Shown: piece after piece, positions 53,001 to 63,840 of the stretch | Position numbering within the stretch: position 1 is the stretch's first letter | Layout of the letters: every line of letters begins with the position of its first letter | Made by a program: the position numbers and the translations under genes | Notes under the pieces: model-generated | Databases searched by the model: none | Told to the model about the DNA's origin: nothing | The model's input: the letters and a program-made list of their open reading frames with translations, nothing else | Assembly: GCF_016583825.1 (NCBI RefSeq) | Contig: NZ_NRRV01000020.1 | Span: forward strand, 1-64,000 | DNA from: Thiohalocapsa halophila | Lineage (GTDB): Bacteria; Pseudomonadota; Gammaproteobacteria; Chromatiales; Chromatiaceae | Length of the DNA stretch: 64,000 bases | Direction of reading: 5' to 3'

Positions 53001-55988
53001 ATTCAAATAGTCGAGGGCCGCGAGCTGCAGCTTCTCGTTGACATGTACCTCATACTCCGCGCGCTCGGCCCGGGCCACCAGCGGCTGTGCGGCCACCGCC
53101 TTCGGCACCAGGAAGTCCAGCAGGCTCCCCGCCACGGACGGCCCGGCGGGACCCGGCGCCTGGACCGCGCCGGCGAGCTCCGGATAGTCGAGGATGATGG
53201 CGTCGTGCAGGGCCTCGGGGTCGAGGGTGCGGGCCGCATGGCGCAGCAGCGTCAGCTCCATCAGCGTCGCCTGCAGCGCATTCAGCGGCAGATCCGCGAC
53301 GATGGTGGGCGGCGCGGCCAGCAGCGTGCGCTCAGGGTTGAACAGCAGGAACAGCAATGCGTTGCGGCGGTCACCCGGGTCGGACCAGGCCGCGTCGACG
53401 ACGGTTTGGATGGCGGCCAGCCAGTCCAACAGCGTCGGCGGCTCGCCGGGGCCCCAATCCCAGAGGCCAGTGTAGGTCTCCAGCACCTCGGCCAGGGTAC
53501 GCCGCTCGGTGAGCAGCATGCGCTCGGCGATGGTGGACACCGTATCCTCATTGAAGCTCCAGAAGGGGACATCCTCCCCCACGTCCGGATTCTGCTGATT
53601 GCCATCGGCATCGAGGATGCCGATATCGCGGCCGCCGACCAGCATCAGCGCATCCCGCGTGATGTCTTCGGCCTCAGCGAACGACATGCGCCGGGTGGCG
53701 TCGCCGATGCCCCGCGCCACCAGGCTCAGCACCGAGGCTGAGGGCGTCGCGTCTGCCGACAGTACCCGCGGCTCGACTGCGATCTCGCCCAGCTCGATCT
53801 CTTCGCCGGCGACGGCGTCCACCCGCGTGCGCACAAGCGCATGGTCCGGGGCATTGACCAGCAGTTGCCGCTCGCCCGCCGGCACGCCGGGGAGGCTGAA
53901 GCTGCCGTCCGCGCCACTGGTAGCGCGCAGGGCGGTGCCTTCCACCGAGATCAGGGCGTCCGCAATCGGCTCACCGGTCTCGCTGTCCCGCAGCACCCCG
54001 GTCAGCGTCGCGGTGCCCGGCAGCACGGTGAAGGCCAGCACCGACACCGCGATCTCGTCGCCGGTGGCCGCGCGCAGCTGCCGCTGCCCGGGATCGGCAT
54101 CCGGAGCGACGGTGATGATCGCCTCCAACCGGCTCGGCCCGAGCACGGTGACGGCGTCGACGCTGATGCCGTCGCCCAGATCCAGGGACGTCGACCCAGC
54201 GGCGAACAGCGTCTGCCAGCGGCCGGCGTCGGCGCCGGTCAGGGTCAGGCTCAGGGTGTCGCCTTGGGCCGCCTGGGTCGGCGCGAGCCCGGTGATCAAC
54301 CCGAAGGGCGCCGGCGGTGCCCGGGCCTGACCGCTGCCGTTGACCGCGCCGGTGACGCGCGCGCGGGTCGAGAAGGTCGGCGTATCGACCGGATCGACGA
54401 CCAAGGTCAGAGCGTCACCCACGGCCTGGGGCACGTCCTCAACCGTGACCCGAAGGCTGGCCTCGACGCGCTCGGTGCCGTCGTCGGCGGCGAGCACCAG
54501 ATCATAGGTGCCGGCCTGATCGAAGTCCGGCGCGAACTGGATCAGCTGCTGTGCCGGCAACAGGACGGCGTTGCCGGGCAGACCCGTGACCGAGAGCTCG
54601 GGCAGATCGCCGTCCGGGTCGCGGACGTTGAAGGGGATGGCGATCTCCTGGCCCTCGTCGACGCGATGATCCGGCTCGACCTCCAGCGCGGGCGGGGCAT
54701 TGACGGGCTCGACCTGGATCTCCACCACCCGCCTGTCGGTCAGGCCCCAACGGTCCCGCGCGCTGAGCTCGACCAGGTAGGTGCCCGCCTGGGCGTCCCC
54801 GGGCGTGAACCGGTAGCTGCCCTGCGGCGTCACCGTGGGCGTAGACGTGAAGCTCGCATTCGGCAGCAGCGGCGTCGCACTGAGGCTCACCACATCCCCG
54901 TTCGGGTCGGTGGCGCTCGCATCGATGCTGAGCGTCTCGCCCTCGCTGACAACCAAGGTGGTCGCTGACACCTGGAGCTGAGGCGGACTGGGCTGCGGGG
55001 CATCATTGACCCTAATGACGACGGTGTCGGGTGTACTGGGCTGATCCTGGTCGTCATAGACGGTCAGGCTCAGGCTCCAGACGCCGGGACCGAGCTCGAT
55101 CTGCGGCTGCACCACGTCATCGGGGTCGGCATCGCCGCCCCACTCCCAGCGCGTGATGTTGCCGTCAGGGTCGCTGGAGCCGCTGCCGTCCAGCGCCACC
55201 GTGACTCTGGTCTCACCCAGCGCCGGGGTCAGCGTCTGATCGGGTCCGGCATCGGCGGTGGGCGCCTGATTTGGTGCCGGATCAATGCGGACCGTCACTG
55301 CATCCGCCGGGCTCGGCTGGTCTTGGTCGTCGTACACCACCAAGCTGAAGCTGTAGGTGCCAACGCCAAGATCTAGCGTCGGCTGCTCAACGTCAGCGGG
55401 ATCAGGCACACCGGTCCACTCGTGGCGGGCGATGGCGCCGTCGAGATCGCCGGAGCGGGTACCGTCCAGAGTGACCTGAATGGTCGACGCCCCGGCCGCC
55501 AGGGTCAGTGATTGATCCGGGCCGGCGTCGGCCACCGGTGGCTGGTTGACCACCTCCGGCACGTCGCGCTCCAGCCGCAGCGTGGCGAGCAGTTGTCCGC
55601 GCCCGCCGCGGAAGCCGAGCCGATGGCTGTAAGTGTCACCCGGCGCAAATCGCGCGTCGGCCGCTGTGCTCAGGTCTGCGTAGGGCTCGCCGGCCGCGGT
55701 GCTGCCGTCGCCGGTGACCAGGGTTTTGTTAGCGCTCTCCACCACCAGCCGCAGCGGACCGGTGAGGGCCTCGGCGCCCTGGTGGGTAACCGTGACGTCG
55801 AGCCAATACGTGCGGGTGCGGCGGTCGTAGAGCGGCCGGGGATGGGTAACCTCGATGCCGGGGTCGGTAACGGGCTCGTAGGCGGCGAGGAGCGGTGCGG
55901 GCAGCGCGGCGAGTAACAGCAGGCCCACCGGCAGCAGCCAGGCGCGCAGGAGGTCACAGCCGGCGCAGGGCCACCAGGGACGGTTCAT
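50079..55988 (-). CDS. giant secreted PKD / carboxypeptidase-regulatory / propeller protein
   Basis: 1969 residues. Signal peptide LLRAWLLPVGLLLLAALPAPLLA. Two PKD domains at about 149-330, both starting with ADAGPDQ and containing YDDQDQPS; cadherin-like Ig domains about 340-540 (SEGETLSIDASATDPNGDVV; VDEGQEIAIPFNVRDPDGD); an IPT-like stretch about 555-655; carboxypeptidase-regulatory-like fold about 660-745 (GVLRDSETGEPIADALISVE). Around 1380-1640 an NHL-like propeller (GIAVDALGNIYMDNAAS; DADSAGNLYVGDGSRG), then a regulatory-like fold (GSPLVGARVSIPE), and at the C-terminus a third (GRVLDEATGLPIPGASVFAR). AAGGAGG lies before the ATG at 55988. Coupled to the next gene by ATGA. Confidence 0.87.
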   Translation of the reverse strand: MNRPWWPCAGCDLLRAWLLPVGLLLLAALPAPLLAAYEPVTDPGIEVTHPRPLYDRRTRTYWLDVTVTHQGAEALTGPLRLVVESANKTLVTGDGSTAAGEPYADLSTAADARFAPGDTYSHRLGFRGGRGQLLATLRLERDVPEVVNQPPVADAGPDQSLTLAAGASTIQVTLDGTRSGDLDGAIARHEWTGVPDPADVEQPTLDLGVGTYSFSLVVYDDQDQPSPADAVTVRIDPAPNQAPTADAGPDQTLTPALGETRVTVALDGSGSSDPDGNITRWEWGGDADPDDVVQPQIELGPGVWSLSLTVYDDQDQPSTPDTVVIRVNDAPQPSPPQLQVSATTLVVSEGETLSIDASATDPNGDVVSLSATPLLPNASFTSTPTVTPQGSYRFTPGDAQAGTYLVELSARDRWGLTDRRVVEIQVEPVNAPPALEVEPDHRVDEGQEIAIPFNVRDPDGDLPELSVTGLPGNAVLLPAQQLIQFAPDFDQAGTYDLVLAADDGTERVEASLRVTVEDVPQAVGDALTLVVDPVDTPTFSTRARVTGAVNGSGQARAPPAPFGLITGLAPTQAAQGDTLSLTLTGADAGRWQTLFAAGSTSLDLGDGISVDAVTVLGPSRLEAIITVAPDADPGQRQLRAATGDEIAVSVLAFTVLPGTATLTGVLRDSETGEPIADALISVEGTALRATSGADGSFSLPGVPAGERQLLVNAPDHALVRTRVDAVAGEEIELGEIAVEPRVLSADATPSASVLSLVARGIGDATRRMSFAEAEDITRDALMLVGGRDIGILDADGNQQNPDVGEDVPFWSFNEDTVSTIAERMLLTERRTLAEVLETYTGLWDWGPGEPPTLLDWLAAIQTVVDAAWSDPGDRRNALLFLLFNPERTLLAAPPTIVADLPLNALQATLMELTLLRHAARTLDPEALHDAIILDYPELAGAVQAPGPAGPSVAGSLLDFLVPKAVAAQPLVARAERAEYEVHVNEKLQLAALDYLNLGVLEEVRYQWSLTQKPLGSSPAFTRIDEKIAYLKPDKSGAYEVKLIVSAAGHDTAETTIAITAGDACDDAFKPKLSNADATWEEVACVFNRAVPKSIATGAVKGQLWGWLQGAAPISKFDAKLAAANDLKAFNRTANIGYPRARITAMKGLEDALPRMMDQATKQGRFLQFKRFGTKLLANGTAGVIQGQAATISRDIMYAALDKVIAQVVSSVRPAPPGAVNADPIVSYGTNQRAAVLVTFEISPTEERYLQSGGFDGQPGSAPQHFAYKIYRERPGGLVERIFVGFPGAGGELYPSSRIGDGKTLYAFVDTDPPEGQLSYFVTTRRIIGKGPVITQTWSESGFWIGQVLGVLSPPGMNQYNFAKAMSQRGINLLKQVRLQDSDPSIAGRIYLPRATEGVKLPVQLAATPQLGRYDGDILMSVPELDSVFSFAGGAPELLLNSGFKAPYQAGIAVDALGNIYMDNAASDQRFGGRIWRWNQQLGRALFGSVQYFSRLLMYSKPAAVQSMTAGRMFGGEMLFIADQASNGIRELEIPADGGFPPDPGHYVSQPITAPGDVPVLADTSMAVNDADRELLVTQGDNLFRYVNRNDRSLLFPQDASPFTRITGIDADSAGNLYVGDGSRGEIVVIPADKRGDGFYQDLNDEPWIRDLYTLAEDLPGPAELRVAGHQKALMWLDNRGMNHFAFGFSGRLLLPDGSPLVGARVSIPERLEDVEARTNEHGIFKLRGLRGPDLPDEIALLVRTRDGQVGQFQLLLDAVGHTFAERMEFVPIQPPPPPDDRPPPPEVPVVPVQIITPGDTTIVDTPVQTPETEAPAEGTAPVVAIVGPADGLETDLDQVTLRGFVIGGTLLSAVLERNDVESPLTVLDGEFETTVSIGEGVTRLRVVVESLDGEGNPVIGRSDEVKVFKTDNPTTGALTGRVLDEATGLPIPGASVFARDYGISALTDRNGVWQLTRVPPGDVYLEVVP

Positions 55989-56098
55989 CGATTGTAGCCT
56001 CCTTGAGACGCCCGCGCCGCGGGCTGTCCGGCTCACCGCGACCAGGGCCGCCGCTGGCGAGCGCAGCGAACTGGTGACCAGGTTGGAATAGGCGCGCT

Positions 56099-56806
56099 TT
56101 AAATGCGTCGGAAGCGCCGTTGCCCGAGAATCGAGCTGAAGCGCCACCCGATCCCGGGCGACCCCGGCATCGAGCCGCCGCGCAGCGAGCGGCCTATGAG
56201 CGGCACCAGCCCAAGCAGCACCAACGCCGCCGGTGACGGCAGCGGCGCCTCTGCCACGCTGATATTGCCGACCTGGAGCCAATCCGCCCTCGTGCCGTCG
56301 CCGTCCTGCAGGAAAAACTCGAGCAGGACATCGGTGCCTGCGAATGCGCTGATGTCCGTGCTCGCAGTGCCGGCGCTTGTCGCGGCTGAGGTGTCCAGCG
56401 CGGCCGGAAAGAGGTCGATCAAGTCGGAGAAATCCGCCAGCCAGAGCGTCGCCTGCACGAAATCGGGATTGGCCGGGTCGCCCGCCGTCAGCGACCAGAC
56501 GTAGTCGAAGCTCAGGCTCACCGCGGACGCGGCCAGCGTAAGGCCCTGATAGAGCACGATGTCGGAGTAATTGTCGTCATCGCTCAAGCGGGCGAAACCG
56601 CCGCCTTCGAGCGTGAAGCGCGGATCGGCCCCGGGGTCCACGGCCTGAAACGGGTCCAGGGGGCTGGGAGCGATGTCGCCTGACCAGCCGTCGAAGCTCG
56701 CGAAGGAGCCGTTGAGGAGCGGCCCGGCGCCTATCGGCCCGGCAAAACCGAGCAGAACCGTCAGGATATATGGCAGGTACCGCCGTTGGTGTTTTGTGCG
56801 TCGCAT
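56099..56806 (-). CDS. secreted protein with PEP-CTERM/VPLPA-like C-terminus
   Basis: 235 residues. Signal peptide YLPYILTVLLGFAGPIGAG. The body (LNGSFASFDGWSGDI, FDYVWSLTAGDP, LLEFFLQDGDGTRADWLQVGNISV) resembles the jelly-roll region of PEP-CTERM proteins. The C-terminus has APLPSPAALVLLGLVPLIGRSLRGG, a proline motif, hydrophobic stretch and basic residues as in VPLPA/PEP-CTERM signals, but it is followed by ~25 further residues (SMPGSPGIGWRF...) that such signals normally lack. First gene of the three-gene operon; gap to the next is 110 bp. Exosortase is not in this window. Confidence 0.78.
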   Translation of the reverse strand: MRRTKHQRRYLPYILTVLLGFAGPIGAGPLLNGSFASFDGWSGDIAPSPLDPFQAVDPGADPRFTLEGGGFARLSDDDNYSDIVLYQGLTLAASAVSLSFDYVWSLTAGDPANPDFVQATLWLADFSDLIDLFPAALDTSAATSAGTASTDISAFAGTDVLLEFFLQDGDGTRADWLQVGNISVAEAPLPSPAALVLLGLVPLIGRSLRGGSMPGSPGIGWRFSSILGQRRFRRI

Positions 56807-56813
56807 ACCTCAT

Positions 56814-56830
56814 CCTCTGTGCTGCAGAGG
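56814..56830 (-). promoter_or_regulatory. 5' leader hairpin overlapping the ribosome site
   Basis: CCTCTG, 5-base loop, CAGAGG, ending 8 bases before the ATG at 56806. The CAGAGG arm adjoins the purine-rich GAGGATGAGGT that should serve as ribosome site, so it may limit translation. Confidence 0.4.
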
Positions 56831-56847
56831 CATTTTGTGTTGTCACG

Positions 56848-56877
56848 AGTATTCTCTGTAAACGATCCCCTGGTCAA
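56848..56877 (-). promoter_or_regulatory. sigma70-type promoter of the giant-protein operon
   Basis: On the minus strand: -35 TTGACC (56877-56872), 18-base spacer, -10 AATACT (56853-56848), about 42 bases upstream of the first gene's start. Confidence 0.55.
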
Positions 56878-56984
56878 TCAGCCAAACACCTACAAAAGCC
56901 ATGTGCACGCATGTGCATGCCTCGAAAAAACGCCGGTCATCCCTCACAGCAACCCCGTCATCGGCGACAACGCCGCGCAGGGCC

Positions 56985-57278
56985 ATAGCCGAATCTGGAT
57001 GCGGGCGATGGCGCAGATCTGATCTTCGTCCAGGGGGTGGAAGACGACGATCTCGTCCAGGCGGTTGATGAGCTCGGGCCGGAAGGCCTGGCGCACGATC
57101 TCCATGACCGCGCCCTTCATCTCCGCGTAGTTGACCTCACCGGCCTTCTGCTGAATGACGTCGGAGCCGAGGTTACTGGTCACGACGATGACCGTGTTGC
57201 GAAAGTCCACGGTGCGCCCCTGCCCGTCCGTGAGGCGGCCGTCGTCGAGTACCTGCAGCAGGATGTTGAACACGTCCG
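56985..57278 (-). pseudogene. clpB internal fragment
   Basis: 294 bases matching clpB 60566-60858 in the same orientation, with one inserted base (near 56992) and about 16 substitutions, so about 94% identical. Encodes [20 protein letters not shown] through [16 protein letters not shown]. It ends 4 bases before the left end of the IS66-type element. Not functional. Confidence 0.88.
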
Positions 57279-57282
57279 AATG

Positions 57283-59049
57283 GTAACCGTTTAGCCCCTC
57301 CCCCCAGCAGTGATGCCTGAGGGCCTGGCTCTCCACATCAGGGGGTTGTAGGAAGAAGCTCGTGCAGTATGGCAAGATTGTGCGCAGAGCGCGCCGCGAC
57401 GGCGCCTCTGCGGTACGACCATGCATCTCAGCGACCACGATCTGCGCCAGCTGGACGACGCCTACCTGGCGGGTCTCACCCCCGAGCAGGCGCGAGCGCT
57501 GCTGTCGAAGGTGCTGGCGGATCTAAAGGCCGCGCGGGAGCGCTTGGCACAGGACCCCTCCAATAGCTCGCGACCGCCAAGCTCGCGCGCGCCCTGGGAA
57601 GGCGTCGACGGCGAGCCTGAGGCTGACGTCGGTGATGGCGATGTCGGCGTTGCTGGACCGACCTCGGGCGACGCCGCGGGTGAAGCCGCCGAGCAAGCGG
57701 CCGGCGCGAACAAGCCGCATCGGCGGCGCAAAGCGGGCGCAGGCGCCAAGCCCGGGCGGCGCAAAGGCGCGCCGGGGCACAGTCGCACGCAGAGCCTGCC
57801 GATCAATGCCGAGCAAGTGCATGCGCCCGCGGGCTGCGCGGCTTGCGACCGCGCTCTCGATGACGGTGGCGACGCGCACGCCTACACTGCCCACTACACC
57901 TTGGAGCTCATCGCCCCCGAGGGCGGGTGCGGTGGTTTGGCGCTGCACCAGACCAAGCACGTCTACCTGGAGCGGCGCTGCGGCTGCGGGCACGCGACAC
58001 GCGCGCAGCCGGCGCGGATGAGGCGTGGACAGTGGCGTTGAGCGAATGGCACCTCGCCGGGCCGAGCTCGGTCGCGTTCATCTGTGCGCTGAGCCAACGC
58101 ATGCGTCTCTCGCGCGCGCGGGTGCAGGAATTCCTCGCCGATTGGCTCGGGCTGTCCTTATCCACGGCCACCATCAACCAGTGCGTGCATGAGGCTGCAC
58201 GCGCCCTCGAGCCCGTGGTCGAGCAGGAGATCTTGGAGAGCGTGCGCAATGTCGAGCTGCTCCCTGCGCCCACAAGGGCCGATGAGACCGCCTGGAAGGA
58301 GCACGGACGGGTGCTGTGGCTGTGGGTGTTCACCTGTGCCACCGCCACGCTGTTCATCGTCGGGCGGCGCACCCGCGCGATGGTGCAGCACGTGCTCGGC
58401 GAGCACTTTCGCAACTGGCTGATGAGCGACGGCTATGGCGCCTATCGCGACCAAGACCAACGTCTGCGCTGCTTCGCGCATCTGCTGCGCAAGGCCCATG
58501 GGCTCGAAGAGAGCCTCGACGCCCAAGCCCAGCAGTTCGGGCGCCACGTGCTCGACGTGCTGGAGACGGTGATCGCTGCCGTCTACGACGCCCGCGGCGA
58601 CCCGGCACAGGCCGAGGGGCTGCGCGCGCGACATGCCCCCCTGCTCAACGCGCTGCTCGAGGCGTGCCGGGCGCTCGCCACCGATGGTGTGCACCAGAAA
58701 ACCCGCGCGCTCGCCCGCGAGCTGCTCAACGACTGGGGTACGTTCTGGGTCGTGCTCGACTATCCCGAGCTGCCGCTGACGAACAATGTAGCGGAAAGAG
58801 CGCTGCGCCATTGGGTCATCGCGCGGCGCATCGGCATGGGCACCCGAACCCCGCAGGGCACCCGCGCCTTCGCGTTGTTGGCAAGCCGCATCGAGACCTG
58901 CCGTAAGCGTGGCGCCTCGCCGTGGAGCTACATCGCCGAGGTCGTACGCCAACGCCGCCGCGGCTTGCCCGCACCGCCCCTGCCGATGCCCGCCGGCTAA
59001 ACTCGCACCAGCTTGAGCTCGAAATGGTGGTAGGGGCCTAAACGGTTAC
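57283..59049 (+). mobile_element. IS66-family element (tnpC only, ISBst12-like)
   Basis: 1767 bp. Left end GTAACCGTTTAGCCCC at 57283, right end GGGGCCTAAACGGTTAC at 59033-59049: near-perfect terminal inverted repeats starting with GTAA as in IS66 elements. It holds only a tnpC-type transposase, without tnpA/tnpB, as in the ISBst12 subgroup. The 8 bases flanking each end (TCCGAATG and GCCCTGGC) differ, so there is no target duplication. Confidence 0.82.
57421..59000 (+). pseudogene. tnpC: IS66-type transposase TnpC, frameshifted
   Basis: First part 57421-58041: N-terminal coil, the IS66 motif PSNSSRPPSS, a basic linker, and a zinc-finger (CAACDRAL; RRCGCGH). It runs to a stop at 58041 (RMRRGQWR). 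The rest continues in another frame from about 58015 (ADEAWTVALSEWHLAGPSSVAF) to 59000 with the DDE triad: DETAWKEHGR, SDGYGAYRD, TNNVAERALR. The -1 shift lies at ~58005-58025 with no slippery run, so it is more likely a mutation or sequence error than programmed. Without repair the element should be inactive. Confidence 0.85.
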
Positions 59050-59148
59050 GCCCTGGCGGTGCTGGGGCGCAATCTGCATCGCCTCGGCCCCATTTTGCTG
59101 GAGCGCGACGCCGAAGCAGAAGCGCGACGACGACAACGCGCGGCCTGA
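59044..59148 (+). pseudogene. C-terminal tail of another transposase (probable)
   Basis: Reads GYALAVLGRNLHRLGPILLE, then a basic tail, to a TGA at 59146. The pattern VLGRNLHRLG is typical of the last helix of several transposase families, but I cannot name the family. Its reading frame runs straight through the IS66 right end, so the IS lies at or inside this older element. Confidence 0.5.
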
Positions 59149-59210
59149 CGAGCGTTTTAGTGAGGGCGCATGCGTTGCCTAGGGATTGGTCTGTCCGGCG
59201 GAGGCAATTC

Positions 59211-59342
59211 ATGAGAGTCCTTCTCATTTCCGAGGCGAACGCAGCGCTAATCGATCACTCGGACGAAATTTTCGCGTCGATCAACAGCACGCATACGGCG
59301 CTTCTGAATAAAAAACCGACTTTTCGGTCTGGCACTATTTAA
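59211..59342 (+). CDS. possible small ORF, unknown
   Basis: 43 codons, starting MRVLLISEANAALIDHSDEI. Preceded by GGCGGAGG 9 bases upstream. Clearly lower in GC than its surroundings. It contains the hairpin ACCGA-CTTT-TCGGT at its end. No homologue recognised; could be a mobile-element edge. Confidence 0.25.
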   Translation: MRVLLISEANAALIDHSDEIFASINSTHTALLNKKPTFRSGTI

Positions 59343-59418
59343 GGTGATTCCCCCAAGCGGGTTGATCCGCGCGCGCAGCGGCAACGTTGACAGCGGCGGC
59401 TGTCGGCCTGCGGGAGCC

Positions 59419-59997
59419 TTACGTCGCCGACGGCCAGACGTCTAGGTAGACCTCGCGCAAGGCCAACGTCAGACCCAAGTCGGGCAATTGGAGCTGATCG
59501 TCGATGGACTCGTACAGCGTCGGCTGCCATTGCCCGTCGGTCATCGCGTAATGCAGAAGGCCGACCTCGGTTGAGTCCACCAGGACGTAGTGGCTCAAGC
59601 TAGCGATGGTTTGGTATTGCAGGAACTTGGTGCCCCGATCCCGCTGTTCGGTGCTCGGCGAGGTCACCTCGATAATCAGGACCGGGTTGACCAGGGTGCG
59701 CAGCCCGTTGATGGTGGTGTACTCGGGCGCGCAGGCGACACTGACGTCGGGATAGAGATAAGGGCTGCCGGCGTTGACCTTGACTCGTTGGTCACTGGTC
59801 ATTGGGCGGCAGCCGCTGCCGCGCAGCGCCGAACGCAGCTCGCCGATCAGGTTGGCGCCGATGGCGTTGTGCTCCGGCTGCGCCCCGCCCATTGCGCGGA
59901 CCTCGCCGTTGAGATATTCCAGGCGTTCCGTGGCATTGCCCTCGCGTGCGAAGTACTCCGCCAGCGTCACGAAGGGATGCTTGAGGCAGGTGGCCAT
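59419..59997 (-). CDS. Uma2-family (DUF820) putative endonuclease
   Basis: 192 residues of the Uma2 family, PD-(D/E)XK-fold proteins common in cyanobacteria and Chromatiales, function not known. Pattern: FVTLAEYFAREGNATERLEYLNGEVRAMGG, YLYPDVSVACAPEY with the D of the fold, LVNPVLIIEVTSPSTEQRDRGTKFLQYQ with the E-x-tail, and LSHYVLVDSTEVGLLHY. Full length, no obvious defect. Single gene between transposon debris and clpB. Confidence 0.88.
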   Translation of the reverse strand: MATCLKHPFVTLAEYFAREGNATERLEYLNGEVRAMGGAQPEHNAIGANLIGELRSALRGSGCRPMTSDQRVKVNAGSPYLYPDVSVACAPEYTTINGLRTLVNPVLIIEVTSPSTEQRDRGTKFLQYQTIASLSHYVLVDSTEVGLLHYAMTDGQWQPTLYESIDDQLQLPDLGLTLALREVYLDVWPSAT

Positions 59998-60143
59998 GCT
60001 CGTCCACTCGATCTTGGGTTGGTCACGACGACATTTGATGCGCCGCCCGCGCGTGGGTCAAGCCGAACAAACCTGGCTATTCGGCCGGTCGCGAAGGGGC
60101 CAACCGAGCCGGCAGGCGGTCTGAAAGGTCGATTACCGCACCG

Positions 60144-60218
60144 CTAGGCCTCCGGCAGCGAGTCCTCGGCAAGCACCTGCTCCAAGGAGTCGCGGTCGTA
60201 ATCGATGGCTTCGCTCAT
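60144..60218 (-). pseudogene. internally deleted DUF29 gene
   Basis: 24 codons: MSEAIDYDRD then SLEQVLAEDSLPEA. The first part matches the N-terminal start of DUF29 proteins (compare MTEATSYDTDF at 38943) and the last part their C-terminus (compare YSLEQLLADDWLPDD). About 120 middle codons are missing and the frame is kept. Confidence 0.65.
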
Positions 60219-60310
60219 GGTTCCGGCTCGGCAACACGCACTCTGTTGGGCAGTTAGACTCGTAAACGCGCACCCTGCGTTGCGCGCAGGATGCGGGTCG
60301 TGCCGCCATC

Positions 60311-62908
<2,598 letters not shown>

Positions 62909-62958
62909 GGGGATGACCTCCGGAGGCTGATCTCCGACATTTATTAGGGTTATAGCGC

Positions 62959-62987
62959 AATTGCGGCGGCGTTGCCGCGAATTCAAG
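62959..62987 (-). promoter_or_regulatory. sigma32-like promoter of clpB
   Basis: On the minus strand: CTTGAA (62987-62982), 15-base spacer, CCGCAATT (62966-62959), compared with the heat-shock consensus CTTGAA and CCCCATNT. About 51 bases upstream of the clpB start. Confidence 0.5.
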
Positions 62988-63118
62988 CACTCTCAGCGCG
63001 AGAGTGCCAATGCCGTGGGCGGCGGCGAGGGTTGGATGGCCGCACGCGGCCGGCGCAGACCGCACGCGGCTCGCCGCGGCGGTTTACCCTGTCTGCGCCG
63101 GCGCCTAGACTCCCGGAT

Positions 63119-63553
63119 ATGCAAGCGTCCGACACAGCCCGCCCGGCGCCCGAGAGCGACGAAGCCTACCCCGTCGCCAGCCGGCGCAGTCCGCTGACAC
63201 CGGGTGAGCGGGCACTGCTTGATGGTTTCGTCGCACGTGTGCTGACAGCGCTCGGTGAAGCCAGTATCGGGCGGATCATCGCCTTCGGCAGCCGCGCCCG
63301 CGGCGGGGGTCACGCCGACTCCGATCTGGATGTCGCGGTCCTGACCGCCCCAGCCGCGGATATGGATCGCACGGGAGCGGCTCAGCGCGCCCTCGCCGAA
63401 ATCGCTGAAGCCGCACAGAACGGGTGGGACGTGCTGCCACCGCTGCGGCCGGTGCTGCTCGACCCCGCCCATCCACGAAACGCCAGCGAGCGGGCACTGC
63501 TGCGCGCCATCGAGCACGAAGGGATCGTCCTATGGTCGAGCCGGACAACCTGA
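63119..63553 (+). CDS. MNT-type nucleotidyltransferase (antitoxin of a HEPN pair)
   Basis: 144 residues. Minimal nucleotidyltransferase core AFGSRARGGGHADSDLDVAVL at about 56-75: GS motif and two metal aspartates (D69, D71). In known HEPN-MNT systems (MntA-HepT) this protein adds AMP to the HEPN toxin and silences it. The ATG at 63119 is preferred; the N-terminal 30 residues are variable. Its end overlaps the HEPN start by 22 bases, the usual arrangement. Divergent from clpB. Confidence 0.85.
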   Translation: MQASDTARPAPESDEAYPVASRRSPLTPGERALLDGFVARVLTALGEASIGRIIAFGSRARGGGHADSDLDVAVLTAPAADMDRTGAAQRALAEIAEAAQNGWDVLPPLRPVLLDPAHPRNASERALLRAIEHEGIVLWSSRTT

Positions 63554-63840
63554 GCCGCAGCCGCGACGAGCTTACGCTGCTCCTGGATGAGCTGCGGAGC
63601 TTCAGCGCGAACCGCACCGCCGGGATCCACCGCAAGTGCATCGCCAGCCTGTACTACGCAGCCTTCCATGCGGTGCGCGCCCTGCTGTTCTTCCATGGGC
63701 TGGACACCCGAACGCATGAAGGCACACAGCGGTTGTTCGCGGCGCACTTCGTCAAGCCAGGGCTCATGCCGAAGGCGCATTTGCGCTGCCTGGCGACACT
63801 GGAATCGGACCGTCTGCGCGCGGACTATCAGACCTTGTGA
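63532..63840 (+). CDS. HEPN-domain protein (toxin partner), short
   Basis: 102 residues. HEPN fold of the COG1895 type: FSANRTAGIHRKCIASLYYAAFHAVRALLFFHGL in pieces such as CIASLYYAAFHAVRALLF, then GLDTRTHEGTQRLFAAHFVKPG and LESDRLRADYQ. The protein stops where homologues continue with a further helix, so it is probably shortened at the C-terminus. The usual R-x4-6-H RNase motif is not clear. The stop overlaps a following start (TGATG). Confidence 0.75.
   Translation: MVEPDNLSRSRDELTLLLDELRSFSANRTAGIHRKCIASLYYAAFHAVRALLFFHGLDTRTHEGTQRLFAAHFVKPGLMPKAHLRCLATLESDRLRADYQTL

Noticed and set aside
50706..53741. 1011-codon plus-strand frame opposite the 1969-residue protein gene
   Set aside because: Shadow of the real gene, no recognisable domain or start.
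58005..58025. Programmed frameshift in tnpC
   Set aside because: No slippery heptamer or A-run at the switch point; IS66 transposases are normally single-frame.
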